The notes: generated by a model from the letters alone, not told the origin. A stretch of DNA of 64,000 bases from Bacteroidales bacterium (GCA_024694125.1 JAILKE010000024.1:1-64000); one strand, 5' to 3'; positions 17,138 to 26,723 are shown, numbered from the stretch's first letter. Made by a program: numbers and translations.

Positions 17138-17275
17138 CGCCGCGATTCAGCCAAAGACAGCTGTCGAGGTTGGACGCTTGCTTCGGAGAGGCGCTGGTGT
17201 GCTGTACTATAGGCGGCGAAGTCAGCCCGGACCGAAGTAAACGATCTTTGACATATTGGAAATAAAAGTGTAAGT
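17138..17275 (+). other. rRNA-leader-like sequence without an rRNA gene
   Basis: The stretch after the orphan promoter contains ACGATCTTTGACATATTGGA (17241-17260). From memory this resembles the conserved segment just upstream of 16S rRNA in Bacteroidales. No 16S sequence follows; the 3' end of the TSUP gene does. Either a remnant of an rrn operon or an untranslated small RNA is possible. Confidence 0.35.
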
Positions 17276-17280
17276 CCTGC

Positions 17281-18012
17281 CTAGTGGACCAGCATGGCGA
17301 TGACGGAGAGGATGGTGACAATCTGGATGAAGCGGCGGAAGGTCCGTTCGGGGATTACCTTGACCAGACGGATGCCGATCAGTGCACCCAGTCCAATGAC
17401 AGGGAGCATGAGGAGGTTGAGGCGGAAGGTGTCCCAGGTGATATTGTCCCAAACGAAGATCTGCAGCGGGACCTTGAGCAGATTGACCACCAGGAAGAAC
17501 CAGGCATTGATACCGATGTAGGAGAGCTTGTCCTGTCGCATGGAGAGCAGATAGATGGACATCACCGGTCCGGCTGCATTGCCGATCATGGTGGTGAAAC
17601 CGCCCAGCAAACCGAAGATGGCGGAGTACCACCAACGGTTCATCCAGCGGTTCTCCTTGCCGAAGATCTCGCTCCATATCATCACGCCCATTGCCAATGC
17701 CAGGGTCCAACCCATCAGCATGCGGAACCTTTCGGTAGGGATGAGACTGTCCACCCAGATGGCAACGAAGAAGCCTAATACCGCCGTGGGTAACAGCCGC
17801 GCCACCACGCGCCAGTCCGCTATGCGTTTGTAATAGATCACGGCTATGACATCGGCCATACAGAGCATGGGTAATATAATTCCGGTTGATTCCTTGGCAC
17901 CGAACGCCATGGCCATATAGGGCACGACGAGCAGCGTCATTCCCTGTATGCCCGTCTTGGACATTCCTATGCATAATGCCGTCAGGATAAGTATGGTGTA
18001 TTCGAAAAGCAT
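17281..18012 (-). CDS. TSUP family (TauE/SafE) membrane transporter
   Basis: A 243-residue polytopic protein with about 7-8 membrane segments in two halves. Each half opens with a short glycine-rich loop, as in the family (GMSKTGIQGMTLLVVP near the start, GLLGGFTTMIGNAAGPVMS in the middle). TSUP proteins export or import small organic or sulfur anions such as sulfite or sulfoacetate; the substrate here cannot be read from the sequence. Length fits the family. It has no operon partner: repeats fill the 230 bases upstream and an orphan promoter region lies downstream. Confidence 0.85.
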   Translation of the reverse strand: MLFEYTILILTALCIGMSKTGIQGMTLLVVPYMAMAFGAKESTGIILPMLCMADVIAVIYYKRIADWRVVARLLPTAVLGFFVAIWVDSLIPTERFRMLMGWTLALAMGVMIWSEIFGKENRWMNRWWYSAIFGLLGGFTTMIGNAAGPVMSIYLLSMRQDKLSYIGINAWFFLVVNLLKVPLQIFVWDNITWDTFRLNLLMLPVIGLGALIGIRLVKVIPERTFRRFIQIVTILSVIAMLVH

Positions 18013-18024
18013 TGGCCCTTGGTC

Positions 18025-18159
18025 AAAAAATTGAAAATTGAAAGTTGAAAATTGAAAGTGAAAGTTGAAAATTGAAAAGTGAAAATTGAAAATTGAAAGT
18101 TGGAAATTGAAAGTTGAAAGTTGAAAGTTGAAAGTTGAAAATTGAAAGTTGAAAATTGC
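18025..18159. repeat. Heptanucleotide tandem array (GAAAATT/GAAAGTT)
   Basis: About 19 consecutive 7-base units of the types TTGAAAA and TTGAAAG, with a few one-base slips. It lies upstream of the TSUP gene. Frames through it are not coding. Confidence 0.85.
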
Positions 18160-18171
18160 AACCGATTAGCC

Positions 18172-18240
18172 GATTGTATCGTCCCTGTCACTTCCTTTTC
18201 ACTTCCTTTTCACTCCCTTTTCACGTCTTTGTCACTTCCA
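18172..18240. repeat. 11-bp repeat locus with TATCGTCC core
   Basis: GATTGTATCGTCC is followed by units of the form CTGTCACTTCC and CTTTTCACTTC. It abuts the stop codon of the alpha-2-macroglobulin gene. Confidence 0.8.
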
Positions 18241-21200
18241 TTATAATTTCACCTTCCCACCGTCGCTGTGTGCGACGAACTGAGGAGCGTATTGGCTCTG
18301 GATAGTGGCGATGCCGAGAGCAAAGGAGCCGGTGTTGGTGACGTGGCAGTCGTAGGTGAGGACGTGGACACCCTTGGGGAGACGTTGGATGAAGAAGTTG
18401 GTCTGGCTGTCCTTGGTCTCCTGGTAGTAGATGCAGTCCTCCCAACCGTAGTGAGAGAGCTGATCGACAGGTTCGAGGCAGGCGGGACGCTGGTCCGTGA
18501 GGGTGAGATACTCCAGCGCCTTGGAGCAAGTGACCACGAGGCGGACCTGCACCCGCTGGCCGATGGAGAGGTCAGCCTTGCCGCTGGTGGAGAGGCGGTA
18601 CCACTGGCCCGCGCGGTCCTGAGCCCACAGCTCCTTGCGGATGGAGAGTTCGCTGACCGACTGGCGCTGTACCTGTTCCATGGGAGCCTCGTACTGATGG
18701 ATGACGGCACCCCAGGCAGGGTGATACTGGGCACTGGTCACCTCGATGTGACGTACCGAGTCGGGCAGGTCAATGCGCATGTTGCCGAGCAGGGCATTGT
18801 CCGGTGAGTAGGTGAGAGGACGTCCATTGATGCTGATGCGCAGTGTGCTGGCGGAGTCCGGCTGGTCGTGCACCCAGTCCTGACCAGTGCGCAACAGGGC
18901 ATGGACGGCATCGGCTGCCAGGCTGGAGTTGCCCCAGTCGGAGGTCTGTTTCTCGAGCAACAGCCACTGACGGATGCGCTCTATCTGTGAGGCATACTGA
19001 TGGGGTGCAATCTCGCTGAAGGCATTGAGTATGACAGCGGTATGTGCGACTGGATGCGACCACGGGCCATCGGGCAGACGATCCCAGTACATGCCGCGCT
19101 CCGGATCACTGACTGCCAGCTGCGAGAGACTCTCGACGATGCGTGCGGCTGCCTCGTGCCGACCGGAACGGTGCAGAGTGATGGCACAGTAGGCACGGTC
19201 AGAGAGCGACACCTGACGCCAGTCGTCCTCCATGGCATGGAGCACCTTGCGGCGCAGTTGTTCCGTCTGCTGGCGGATGTGGGCTGATGCGTAGGGGCGC
19301 TGCTGGTCGAAGAGCGTGCAGATATAGGCATAGTCGGCAAAGCAGAGGTAATCGATGCGTTCGCGCCAGCGCTTGCTGTCACTGAGCCTGTCGAGCACCT
19401 CATGGTCCAGATACTGGAGGGCGCGATGGAGCATGTCATCCAGCATCGGGTCACCCTGACGGCAACCCAATAGGCGCATCTCGCCGAGCAGTTGCACCAC
19501 TGCTGAGGTGGCCCAGTAGGAGGAATGGAGGTAGTGCGGGTTGGAGCACCACAGGAAGCCTCCATCGGGCATCTGCATCAGACGGAGCGCACCGCACAGA
19601 CGGTTGTAGTCGGCACTGTTCAATGTGGGATTGAGCAGTCGGCCCAGTGCCTGCATCCGCTCCTGCTGCATATCCGCCGCACGGAGCCAGGGCGATGCCT
19701 GGAGCGTACCGACCTTGAGGTCGCTGTTCCGGTAGAGCTGCGAGACCATGGGCAGATGGGGCTGCTGTTCGATGAGCGTGCCAGCCACACCGAGGGCGAA
19801 GAGCTGGTGTGCTATGCCTGTGCTGGTCGAGGCGGGAGCTTGCGCCACGCTGGGTAGTGCCTCGATGCAGTACCAGGTGGGGTTGCTGCATGCCATCAGC
19901 ACGCTGCGTGACTGACGGGCGGCGGGGCGATGGACATCGAACGAGATGCTCCTGGTACCTGATGCAAGGAAGAAGGGTTGACCCTCGATGACCGGTGTGA
20001 CGCAGGGCAGGACGGGGATGCGCTGCTGCTCGCCGTCGCCATTGCCCTGAGCATCGACCGCCTTGATGCGGAAGCCGATGTAGGGTTCGGCCGTAGGAGC
20101 TGTGCACGAGATGGAAACGGTCTGGGTGCCGCGTGGTTCCAGCCGAACCTGCTGACGGCGGCTGTCCAGGACCTGCTCAGTGCGCGGGTCGAAGAGTTCG
20201 ACGAGGACCGAGGCCTGGATGGCCGAGTCCGAGGCATTCTGTACATTGGCCGAGAGTGTTGTCCCGTCGCCTGCACGGAGGAACCGCGGCAGGGAGGGTT
20301 GTACCATGACGGGACGCTGGGCAACGACCTCGGTATGCCACAGGTCGGTGGCCAGTGACCGGGTGAAAGCCAATGCCTGCAGGTGCCAGGTGGCATTGTC
20401 CGACGGCATATCGAACGTGATCTGTACAATACCCGCCGAATCGGTGGTCAAGGTGGGGCGCCACAGCGCCACGTGCGTCTGGGTGGAGCGGACGGCTATA
20501 TCGTCGAACGTAGTCTGGGCAACGGCATTGCCGGCAGCGTCCGCAGTGGACACTGCCACCTTGATTTCCTCGTCGTCATAGACCGTGTTGACTTCTGCGG
20601 CGCGGGAAGCCCTCTTGGACGACTTGAGCGACAGTCCGGCTATGCGTCCCTGCAGGGCTTCGCCCAGCGAGCGGCGTCCGGAGCGAGAGCCGACTACTAC
20701 TGTCTCGCACAGTGCCATGCTATAATCCAAAGCATAGGTGTCATTGAACTCCGGCGGGACGATGCCCATGATGCGGCGTATTACTCCATAGAGCGGGTAA
20801 CGAGACCTGTATTGATAGGTACGACCGTATGAATGTAAAGAGGAATAATGGAAAGAGGTAGAGAGGTAGTCGGGGGCAAACTGCCACTGATTGGACTGGA
20901 GTTGTTCCAGCGCCTTGCTGTAGAGGTCGAGCAGCATTCGGCCCTGTGCCGGACGTCCCTCGGCATCGGTCAGCCGGAGCGTCCACTGCTGCCTGCTGCC
21001 AGCTGCAACATGGTCGCGGAAGGACTGGACATTGATCTTGACCTCATCCCGCAGGGGCGAGAGCAGGGTGGCGGACTGTCGGGACAATCGGTCATCTATG
21101 TAGCAGATGACCTCGACATTGAGCCGTTCGTCACGTGCGGCAGGCATGTCCAATGTCAGGTCGTGCATGCCGGCAGCAAAGTGCTTCCAGCCACGACTGA

Positions 21201-23856
21201 CTATGCCCTGGCGCGACTCGGCTATATAATAGAGATGGAAGGCGCTGTGTGCTCCCACAGGGATGTGCGCCTTGCCGTCGGCCGTGACCTGCTGCAGGGC
21301 AGAGGGCATCCACAACCCCTGGACGCCACGTGGAGCCAACCGGTCAGAGCGGCGGAAGAGGATGACCTCCCGTTCAAAGCCATTGTCGGCAGGTTGGCCC
21401 TCGACGCGGGCGGACAGGATGTAGGTACCCGACGGAACGGCACTCCAATCGACCGATGGACGCTGGGCTGGGAATGTGCCCTGACGGACCAGCTGCCTGC
21501 TGCCGGCATCGGTCAGCGTATAGCGGCAGATGACATCGGTGGTGGCGGTGTCGGCACTCTGGTAGGTGATGGGCAATGGGTACAGACCCGTGTCGGGCAG
21601 GAGCAGGGCTGTCTGGTCGAGCTGGATGCGGCGACTGTGACCGATGCGTATGCTGGTGTGGGCTGTCTGGGTCTCGCCAGCCAGGTCGGTGCACTGGACA
21701 TCGACGCTGATACGGAATGCGTCGGAATGAGATGAGTCCTCTATCCAGCCGTAGGGGCATCGGTACTCGAAGTTGCCCTCCTGGTCGGTAGTGGCAGTGC
21801 CGGAGTGTCGGCCCAGATTGCTCCCCCAGAACCACATGCGTGAGGCCTCGAGGTTGCACTGTATGGTGCCGTTGGACACGGGCAGACCGCTGTAGGACAA
21901 TGCCTTGCCGCGGATGACGAGCAGGGAGTCGGACCGGGACTGCCCCTGGGGCGTGCCCGACAGATCGACGTAGAAGGTGGGCGCCTTGTACTCGCTGACC
22001 TGGATGAAGTGGGTAGCTATGGCCGAATTGCGCAACCCGGTAGGACTCTCCAGTTCGAGGCGGTATGTGCCGTTCATACGGTCAGTGGGCAGGGTGAACT
22101 GCTCGGTCAGTTGGCCCCAGTCATCGGCAGTGACACTCTTGGCAGCGAGTTTCTTGTGATTGGGGTCGTACAGGGTCAATGTATAGAACTTGCCATCGGT
22201 GATGAGCCGGCGACTGGTTGTGCCGAGCTGATACAGGATGGCCGTGACGCGGACCTTTTCGCCAGGACGATAGATGGCCAGGTCGGTGAAAATCTGTGCG
22301 CTGATGGGCTCCCAGCGTTGGGGAAACTGTTTGCGCCGCGCATAGTTGGTCCTATCCAATTTGTTCAGATAGATGTCGTCGCCGCGGTGCAGGATGTAGT
22401 AGTAATACGACCCGTCGCAACCTGTGACAGCGCCGTTAAGGTCAGTCGTGCCCTGCATGGGGAATTGTAATTCTGGGTACCGAGAATACTCGACAGTGAC
22501 ACCCTCCTGCGGGGCTCCGTCCAGCGCATTGATGGCGAAGATGTCGATAGTGTCAGCCGTGCTGACCGCGAAGGTGCGCAGGTCCGAGACTGTGAATAAG
22601 TGATTGCTGGCTCGATTCAAATATTCATCATCATACTTCTTGGGGCACACCCATCGGCCTTGATCATCGCGCAATGAGGTGGTGGTGAAATAGACTCCGT
22701 AGGGTTGTGCCGGGAAAGAGGCGTGGCAGGTCTGCTGGCCAAGGCTGTCGTGATGGACTATAACCTCGTCGATGTATTGTAGCTGCGATAAGCGGACCTT
22801 GTCGAATTTGTTCAACAGCTTGTCCGGCATGCGGTACAGAGTGACCTTACACTCGGCTGCATTGTCGTCCATGAACCTGACGCTGACGGAGATGTCCTGA
22901 CGTGAAGTGTAGCAGGGGTGGATTTCGGTCTCGACATTGGCTATGTCCCATATATCGATTTGGTTCTGGACATAGGGGGTGAAGGGGGAACGGGGATAGG
23001 CCGCAACGTAGCGCTGACAGTCGTCGTACGATGTCTGTCTGTGCATTCCAGACCCATGCAGGGTGTAGAGCAGACCGACTTCGGGTTGATTGCGATACTG
23101 GGCAATGAGTGAGTCTATGTCCTGCTGGTTCCAGTCCGAAGTGTTGTAGCTGATGTAGATGCGGGGATAGAGACTCTGGTCCTGGGCGTGGACATTGAGC
23201 CACTGCATACGCAGGTCCTTCCGCTGTGACTGTGGATGGGAGGGAAGGGTGGAGAATTTCTTTTCGGCCAACAAATCGAACAGATAGGGCATGCAACGTT
23301 GTCCCCATTCATCGCCGGGATGGACGATGCCCTGATAGTGGGTACAGGGCTGCATCAGTGCCGATATGTCGCCATTGCCCAACGGGTCGAGCGCACGGTC
23401 AAGGAAGGCGTCCCGAAGACTGTCCCTGCGGGAACTGCTCCACCGGGTAATGTCGTCGCTCTCATCATCTCCTTTCTCCAAACTGAACCACATATTAGCA
23501 TATCGGTTGAGTAACTCGCTCTTGTAGTAATAGAGTATAGCATTGTAATCGGGTGAAAGATGTCCTACCTGCATCACGGAATCAATCACGGTGAGTGCAC
23601 TGCCGAGGTTCCGCTCTGAGATGTAGATGCGCGACTTGCCAATCTGCATGGCCGCCAGGACGATATCGTGCTGGTTGCCCTCCCGGAGGGCCTGGTGCAA
23701 TGCCACGTAGGCATTGGCCTCGACCTCCCTGGGAAAATCGAAGTCGGGTTTCTGGAACGTGTTGGCTGCCTGGACGTCGGACATAAATCCGCTCAATACT
23801 ATGGTAAGCGTGAGGATTGATCTGGTAATATGTTGTAATGCCTTCATAATAGTCAT
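18241..23856 (-). CDS. Bacterial alpha-2-macroglobulin family protein
   Basis: An 1871-residue secreted protein; translation may start at 23856 or at the ATG nine bases later. A signal peptide (to about residue 30) is followed by a helical N-terminal region, MG/MG2-type beta domains (IYRPGEKVRVTAILYQ around 529), a bait-like central region, and the A2M signature region (VALWRPTLTTDSAG, about 1130). The terpenoid-cyclase-like helical domain follows (about 1320-1650). At the thioester site the sequence is WYCIEALP: the Gln of CxEQ is absent, so no thioester is expected. A segment near 1050-1075 (TVVVGS, LQGRIAGLSL) resembles a TonB plug. The presumed role is periplasmic protease trapping. Confidence 0.85.
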   Translation of the reverse strand: MTIMKALQHITRSILTLTIVLSGFMSDVQAANTFQKPDFDFPREVEANAYVALHQALREGNQHDIVLAAMQIGKSRIYISERNLGSALTVIDSVMQVGHLSPDYNAILYYYKSELLNRYANMWFSLEKGDDESDDITRWSSSRRDSLRDAFLDRALDPLGNGDISALMQPCTHYQGIVHPGDEWGQRCMPYLFDLLAEKKFSTLPSHPQSQRKDLRMQWLNVHAQDQSLYPRIYISYNTSDWNQQDIDSLIAQYRNQPEVGLLYTLHGSGMHRQTSYDDCQRYVAAYPRSPFTPYVQNQIDIWDIANVETEIHPCYTSRQDISVSVRFMDDNAAECKVTLYRMPDKLLNKFDKVRLSQLQYIDEVIVHHDSLGQQTCHASFPAQPYGVYFTTTSLRDDQGRWVCPKKYDDEYLNRASNHLFTVSDLRTFAVSTADTIDIFAINALDGAPQEGVTVEYSRYPELQFPMQGTTDLNGAVTGCDGSYYYYILHRGDDIYLNKLDRTNYARRKQFPQRWEPISAQIFTDLAIYRPGEKVRVTAILYQLGTTSRRLITDGKFYTLTLYDPNHKKLAAKSVTADDWGQLTEQFTLPTDRMNGTYRLELESPTGLRNSAIATHFIQVSEYKAPTFYVDLSGTPQGQSRSDSLLVIRGKALSYSGLPVSNGTIQCNLEASRMWFWGSNLGRHSGTATTDQEGNFEYRCPYGWIEDSSHSDAFRISVDVQCTDLAGETQTAHTSIRIGHSRRIQLDQTALLLPDTGLYPLPITYQSADTATTDVICRYTLTDAGSRQLVRQGTFPAQRPSVDWSAVPSGTYILSARVEGQPADNGFEREVILFRRSDRLAPRGVQGLWMPSALQQVTADGKAHIPVGAHSAFHLYYIAESRQGIVSRGWKHFAAGMHDLTLDMPAARDERLNVEVICYIDDRLSRQSATLLSPLRDEVKINVQSFRDHVAAGSRQQWTLRLTDAEGRPAQGRMLLDLYSKALEQLQSNQWQFAPDYLSTSFHYSSLHSYGRTYQYRSRYPLYGVIRRIMGIVPPEFNDTYALDYSMALCETVVVGSRSGRRSLGEALQGRIAGLSLKSSKRASRAAEVNTVYDDEEIKVAVSTADAAGNAVAQTTFDDIAVRSTQTHVALWRPTLTTDSAGIVQITFDMPSDNATWHLQALAFTRSLATDLWHTEVVAQRPVMVQPSLPRFLRAGDGTTLSANVQNASDSAIQASVLVELFDPRTEQVLDSRRQQVRLEPRGTQTVSISCTAPTAEPYIGFRIKAVDAQGNGDGEQQRIPVLPCVTPVIEGQPFFLASGTRSISFDVHRPAARQSRSVLMACSNPTWYCIEALPSVAQAPASTSTGIAHQLFALGVAGTLIEQQPHLPMVSQLYRNSDLKVGTLQASPWLRAADMQQERMQALGRLLNPTLNSADYNRLCGALRLMQMPDGGFLWCSNPHYLHSSYWATSAVVQLLGEMRLLGCRQGDPMLDDMLHRALQYLDHEVLDRLSDSKRWRERIDYLCFADYAYICTLFDQQRPYASAHIRQQTEQLRRKVLHAMEDDWRQVSLSDRAYCAITLHRSGRHEAAARIVESLSQLAVSDPERGMYWDRLPDGPWSHPVAHTAVILNAFSEIAPHQYASQIERIRQWLLLEKQTSDWGNSSLAADAVHALLRTGQDWVHDQPDSASTLRISINGRPLTYSPDNALLGNMRIDLPDSVRHIEVTSAQYHPAWGAVIHQYEAPMEQVQRQSVSELSIRKELWAQDRAGQWYRLSTSGKADLSIGQRVQVRLVVTCSKALEYLTLTDQRPACLEPVDQLSHYGWEDCIYYQETKDSQTNFFIQRLPKGVHVLTYDCHVTNTGSFALGIATIQSQYAPQFVAHSDGGKVKL

Positions 23857-23941
23857 GTGAATAGGGGATGATGAATAAACGGGACTTGCTGAAGGACGGG
23901 CTGACGTCGGTCCCTCGCAAATCCCGTAGGTTGAGATTGTC

Positions 23942-25135
23942 TTATCGGCCGTTGTACATACTCTCGTAGTACTTCTCGTACTCGCCCGATGTGATGTTGT
24001 CCATCCATTCCTGATGGTCGAGGTACCAGCGGACGGTGCGCTCTATGCCCTCCTCGAACTGCAGGGAAGGCTCCCAGCCCAGTTCGCGTTGCAGCTTGGT
24101 CGAATCGATGGCATATCGGGCATCGTGACCCAAGCGGTCCGTGACGTAGGTGATGAGGTCGAGGTCCTCGCCCTCCTTGCGCCCCAGAATCCTATCGACC
24201 GTCTTGATGACCACCTTGATGATGTCGATGTTCTTCCACTCGTTGAAGCCGCCGATGTTGTAGGTCTCGGCCACTTTGCCCTGGTGGAAGATGAGGTCGA
24301 TGGCACGGGCGTGATCCTCGACAAAGAGCCAGTCGCGGACGTTCTCTCCCTTGCCATAGACAGGGAGCGGCTTGCGGTGGCGGATATTGTTGATGAAGAG
24401 CGGAATCAACTTCTCGGGGAACTGGTAGGGACCATAGTTGTTCGAACAGTTGGTCACGATGGTCGGCATGCCGTATGTGTCGTGGAAGGCACGGACGAAG
24501 TGGTCGCTCGAAGCCTTGGATGCCGAGTAGGGTGAGTGGGGATTGTACTTGGTCGTCTCGTGGAAGAACTCATCGCCGTAGGCCTCGTGCTGGGTGCTCG
24601 ATGCCTTGGTCGAGAAGGGTGCTGCCACTCCCTCAGGATGATTCATCTGGAGCGCTCCGTACACCTCGTCGGTCGAGATGTGGTAGAAGCGCTTGCCCTC
24701 ATACCGCTCGGGCAGGCTCTCCCAGTAGAGCTTGGCTGCCTGCAGCAGGCTGAGCGTGCCCATCACGTTGGTGCGGGCGAAGGTGAAGGGATCCTTGATC
24801 GACCTATCGACGTGGCTCTCGGCTGCCAGATGGATGATGCCATCGACGTGCTCGTCCTGCATCAACTGATAGAAGGCATCGAAGTCGCAGATGTCCATCT
24901 TGACGAACTTGTAGTTGGGCTTGCCTTCGACATCCTTCAGATTGGCCAGGTTGCCTGCATAGGTCAGCTTGTCCAGATTGATGATCTTATAGTCGGGATA
25001 CTTATTGACAAAGAGTCTTACGACGTGACTGCCGATGAAGCCGGCACCACCCGTGATAACGATAGTACGAGACCCCCTCTTATCCCCCTGTTTAGGGGGA
25101 AGGTTCTCCGCCTGAATAGAATTTTGCTGTGACAT
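23942..25135 (-). CDS. rfbB: dTDP-glucose 4,6-dehydratase
   Basis: RfbB (RmlB) converts dTDP-glucose to dTDP-4-keto-6-deoxyglucose, the second step towards dTDP-rhamnose and related sugars. The Rossmann motif TGGAGFIG, the STDEVYG block and the YSASK catalytic pair are present, and the C-terminal substrate domain is complete. The protein (397 aa) is longer than usual because about 23 residues precede TIVITGGAG. Part of this (residues 12-23, PPKQGDKRGS region) is encoded by a copy of the C/G-rich palindrome at 25070-25105, and no start codon exists between it and the Rossmann strand. rfbA lies upstream. Confidence 0.95.
   Translation of the reverse strand: MSQQNSIQAENLPPKQGDKRGSRTIVITGGAGFIGSHVVRLFVNKYPDYKIINLDKLTYAGNLANLKDVEGKPNYKFVKMDICDFDAFYQLMQDEHVDGIIHLAAESHVDRSIKDPFTFARTNVMGTLSLLQAAKLYWESLPERYEGKRFYHISTDEVYGALQMNHPEGVAAPFSTKASSTQHEAYGDEFFHETTKYNPHSPYSASKASSDHFVRAFHDTYGMPTIVTNCSNNYGPYQFPEKLIPLFINNIRHRKPLPVYGKGENVRDWLFVEDHARAIDLIFHQGKVAETYNIGGFNEWKNIDIIKVVIKTVDRILGRKEGEDLDLITYVTDRLGHDARYAIDSTKLQRELGWEPSLQFEEGIERTVRWYLDHQEWMDNITSGEYEKYYESMYNGR
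25070..25105 (+). repeat. C/G-rich palindrome inside the 5' end of rfbB
   Basis: AGACCCCCT, five bases, CCCCCTG, TTTA, GGGGGA. It matches the elements at 25664-25699 and 54908-54941. It is in frame and translated from the minus strand as part of the RfbB N-terminus. Confidence 0.8.
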
Positions 25136-25192
25136 ATTTTGTATTTTGATTATTTACAAATTTTATTTGGTGATATATGAAATTTCAGAGAA

Positions 25193-25576
25193 CTATTTCC
25201 CCTTGAGGCAATCCTTGATGCAAGTCTCAACTGTAGCAAGGGTGTTGTCAATGTCAAAGAGTACCTGAGCATTGGTGAAACGAAGCACTCTGTATCCTAA
25301 TGATTCCAGCCACTGTTGCCGCAGGCTATCGTCCATCTCTTGTGTCCGTTCAGAATGGTATCCTCCATCTATCTCAACGATAAGCTGGGCATCTCTGCAC
25401 AGAAAATCGACTATATAATCGCCTATGATGTGTTGACGTACGAATTTGTGTCCCAGTGATTGTCCCTTGACACAATACCAAAAGACTTTCTCTGCATCAG
25501 TCATATTCTCGCGGTTCTCACGCGCAAATGCTCTCAGCAGTTCATATCTGTCCGAACTTGCGGTACGCCAATTCAT
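25193..25576 (-). CDS. DUF559 domain protein (Vsr-like endonuclease fold)
   Basis: A 127-residue DUF559 protein. The restriction-like fold shows as HKFVRQHIIGDYIVDFLC followed by LIVEIDGGYH; the acidic residues of VDF and VEIDG match the PD-(D/E)xK pattern. Such proteins are common near repeats and mobile DNA, and their substrate is not established. The gene lies between rfbA and rfbB on the same strand with separate spacing, so it looks like an insertion into the sugar operon. A functional link with dTDP-sugar synthesis is unlikely. Confidence 0.85.
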   Translation of the reverse strand: MNWRTASSDRYELLRAFARENRENMTDAEKVFWYCVKGQSLGHKFVRQHIIGDYIVDFLCRDAQLIVEIDGGYHSERTQEMDDSLRQQWLESLGYRVLRFTNAQVLFDIDNTLATVETCIKDCLKGK

Positions 25577-25663
25577 AGCCTATTCTGTTTCTTTTGTAGA
25601 AGCCCCTTGATTGAGGCGACCGTAACGGTTTACATAATCAGAGACGACAGTATGTGGTAACTC

Positions 25664-25699
25664 AAGTCCCCCTAAGCAGGGGGATTTAGGGGGTCTTTT
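25664..25699 (-). repeat. C/G-rich palindrome at the end of rfbA
   Basis: Read on the minus strand: AGACCCCCTAAATCCCCCTG, CTTA, GGGGGACTT. The stop codon of rfbA lies inside it, so the last residues (KTP) are encoded by the element. Confidence 0.8.
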
Positions 25700-26576
25700 T
25701 CAGCTCCTCAATGACTTTGAGCAGGTATTGGCCATACTGATTCTTGATCATAGGCTGGGCCAGTTGGCGCATCTTGGCCTCGTCGATCCAGCCCTGGCGA
25801 TAGGCGATACCCTCCAGGCAGGCAACCTTGAGGCCCTGACGCTTCTCGATGACCTCGATGAAGGTGGAAGCCTCGGACAGAGAATCGTGTGTGCCCGTAT
25901 CGAGCCAGGCAAAACCGCGGCCGAGGGTCTGCACGAGCAGTTCCTTGTCATCGAGGAACCACTGATTGACCGTAGTGATCTCCAGTTCGCCGCGGGCAGA
26001 GGGCTTGATGTTCTTCGCCACATTGACGACCTTGTTCGGATAGAAATAGAGACCGACCACAGCGTAGTTGCTCTTGGGCTGGGCGGGTTTCTCCTCGATG
26101 CTCAGGCAGTTGCCCTGCTTGTCGAACTCAGCCACACCGTAGCGCTCGGGATCATTGACCCAATAACCGAAGACTGTGGCCTTGTTGTTCTGCTCGGCAT
26201 CAATGACCGCTTTCTTGAGCATAGCGGTAAAACCGTTGCCGTGGAAGATATTGTCGCCCAGTACGAGGCACACCGAGTCATTGCCGATGAACTGCTCGCC
26301 GATCAGGAAGGCCTGGGCCAATCCGTCGGGTGAGGGTTGCTCGGCGTACTCGAAGTGGACGCCGTAGTCCGAGCCGTCGCCCAGGAGACGCTTGAATCCG
26401 GGCAGGTCGTAGGGGGTAGATATAATGAGTATGTCGCGTATGCCAGCCAACATCAATACGGATATCGGGTAATAGACCATAGGTTTGTCGTAGATAGGAA
26501 TCAACTGCTTGCTGACACCCTTAGTGATGGGGTAGAGGCGAGTGCCGCTGCCACCTGCCAAAACTATTCCTTTCAT
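25686..26576 (-). CDS. rfbA: Glucose-1-phosphate thymidylyltransferase
   Basis: RfbA (RmlA) makes dTDP-glucose from dTTP and glucose-1-phosphate. The sequence opens [18 protein letters not shown] with the nucleotidyltransferase loop and conserved [15 protein letters not shown]. The [10 protein letters not shown] metal-binding block and the [17 protein letters not shown] block are present. Its 296-residue length is normal. It is first in the leftward group rfbA, DUF559, rfbB; rfbC and rfbD are not in the window, so the final sugar is unknown. A likely promoter is at 26614-26645. Confidence 0.96.
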   Translation of the reverse strand: MKGIVLAGGSGTRLYPITKGVSKQLIPIYDKPMVYYPISVLMLAGIRDILIISTPYDLPGFKRLLGDGSDYGVHFEYAEQPSPDGLAQAFLIGEQFIGNDSVCLVLGDNIFHGNGFTAMLKKAVIDAEQNNKATVFGYWVNDPERYGVAEFDKQGNCLSIEEKPAQPKSNYAVVGLYFYPNKVVNVAKNIKPSARGELEITTVNQWFLDDKELLVQTLGRGFAWLDTGTHDSLSEASTFIEVIEKRQGLKVACLEGIAYRQGWIDEAKMRQLAQPMIKNQYGQYLLKVIEELKKTP

Positions 26577-26613
26577 TGTGATACAGGTACAAAAGTTAAT
26601 TAAATTGTGTTTG

Positions 26614-26645
26614 CAAATGTAGTAAAAATAATAATAAGAAGTAAA
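26614..26645 (-). promoter_or_regulatory. Probable rfbA promoter
   Basis: TACATTTG (complement of 26614-26621) preceded at 20 bases by TTTA (complement of 26642-26645), a 3 of 4 match to the -33 box. Confidence 0.5.
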
Positions 26646-26691
26646 AATATTGGGCGAAAACCTCTATTTTATGCAATCATTTGGTGCAAAA

Positions 26692-26723
26692 TTTGTTTTT
26701 TTGCACGAAATTAACTAATTTTG
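26692..26723 (+). promoter_or_regulatory. Promoter of the ABC-F gene
   Basis: TTTG at 26692-26695, 20 bases, TAATTTTG at 26716-26723; the start codon is 67 bases on. Confidence 0.7.

Noticed and set aside
17138-17275. tRNA or 16S rRNA gene
   Set aside because: No cloverleaf and no 16S sequence; only leader-like similarity is present.
18027-18191. 69-codon open frame rich in Phe, Ser and Gln
   Set aside because: It is the translation of the heptanucleotide array.
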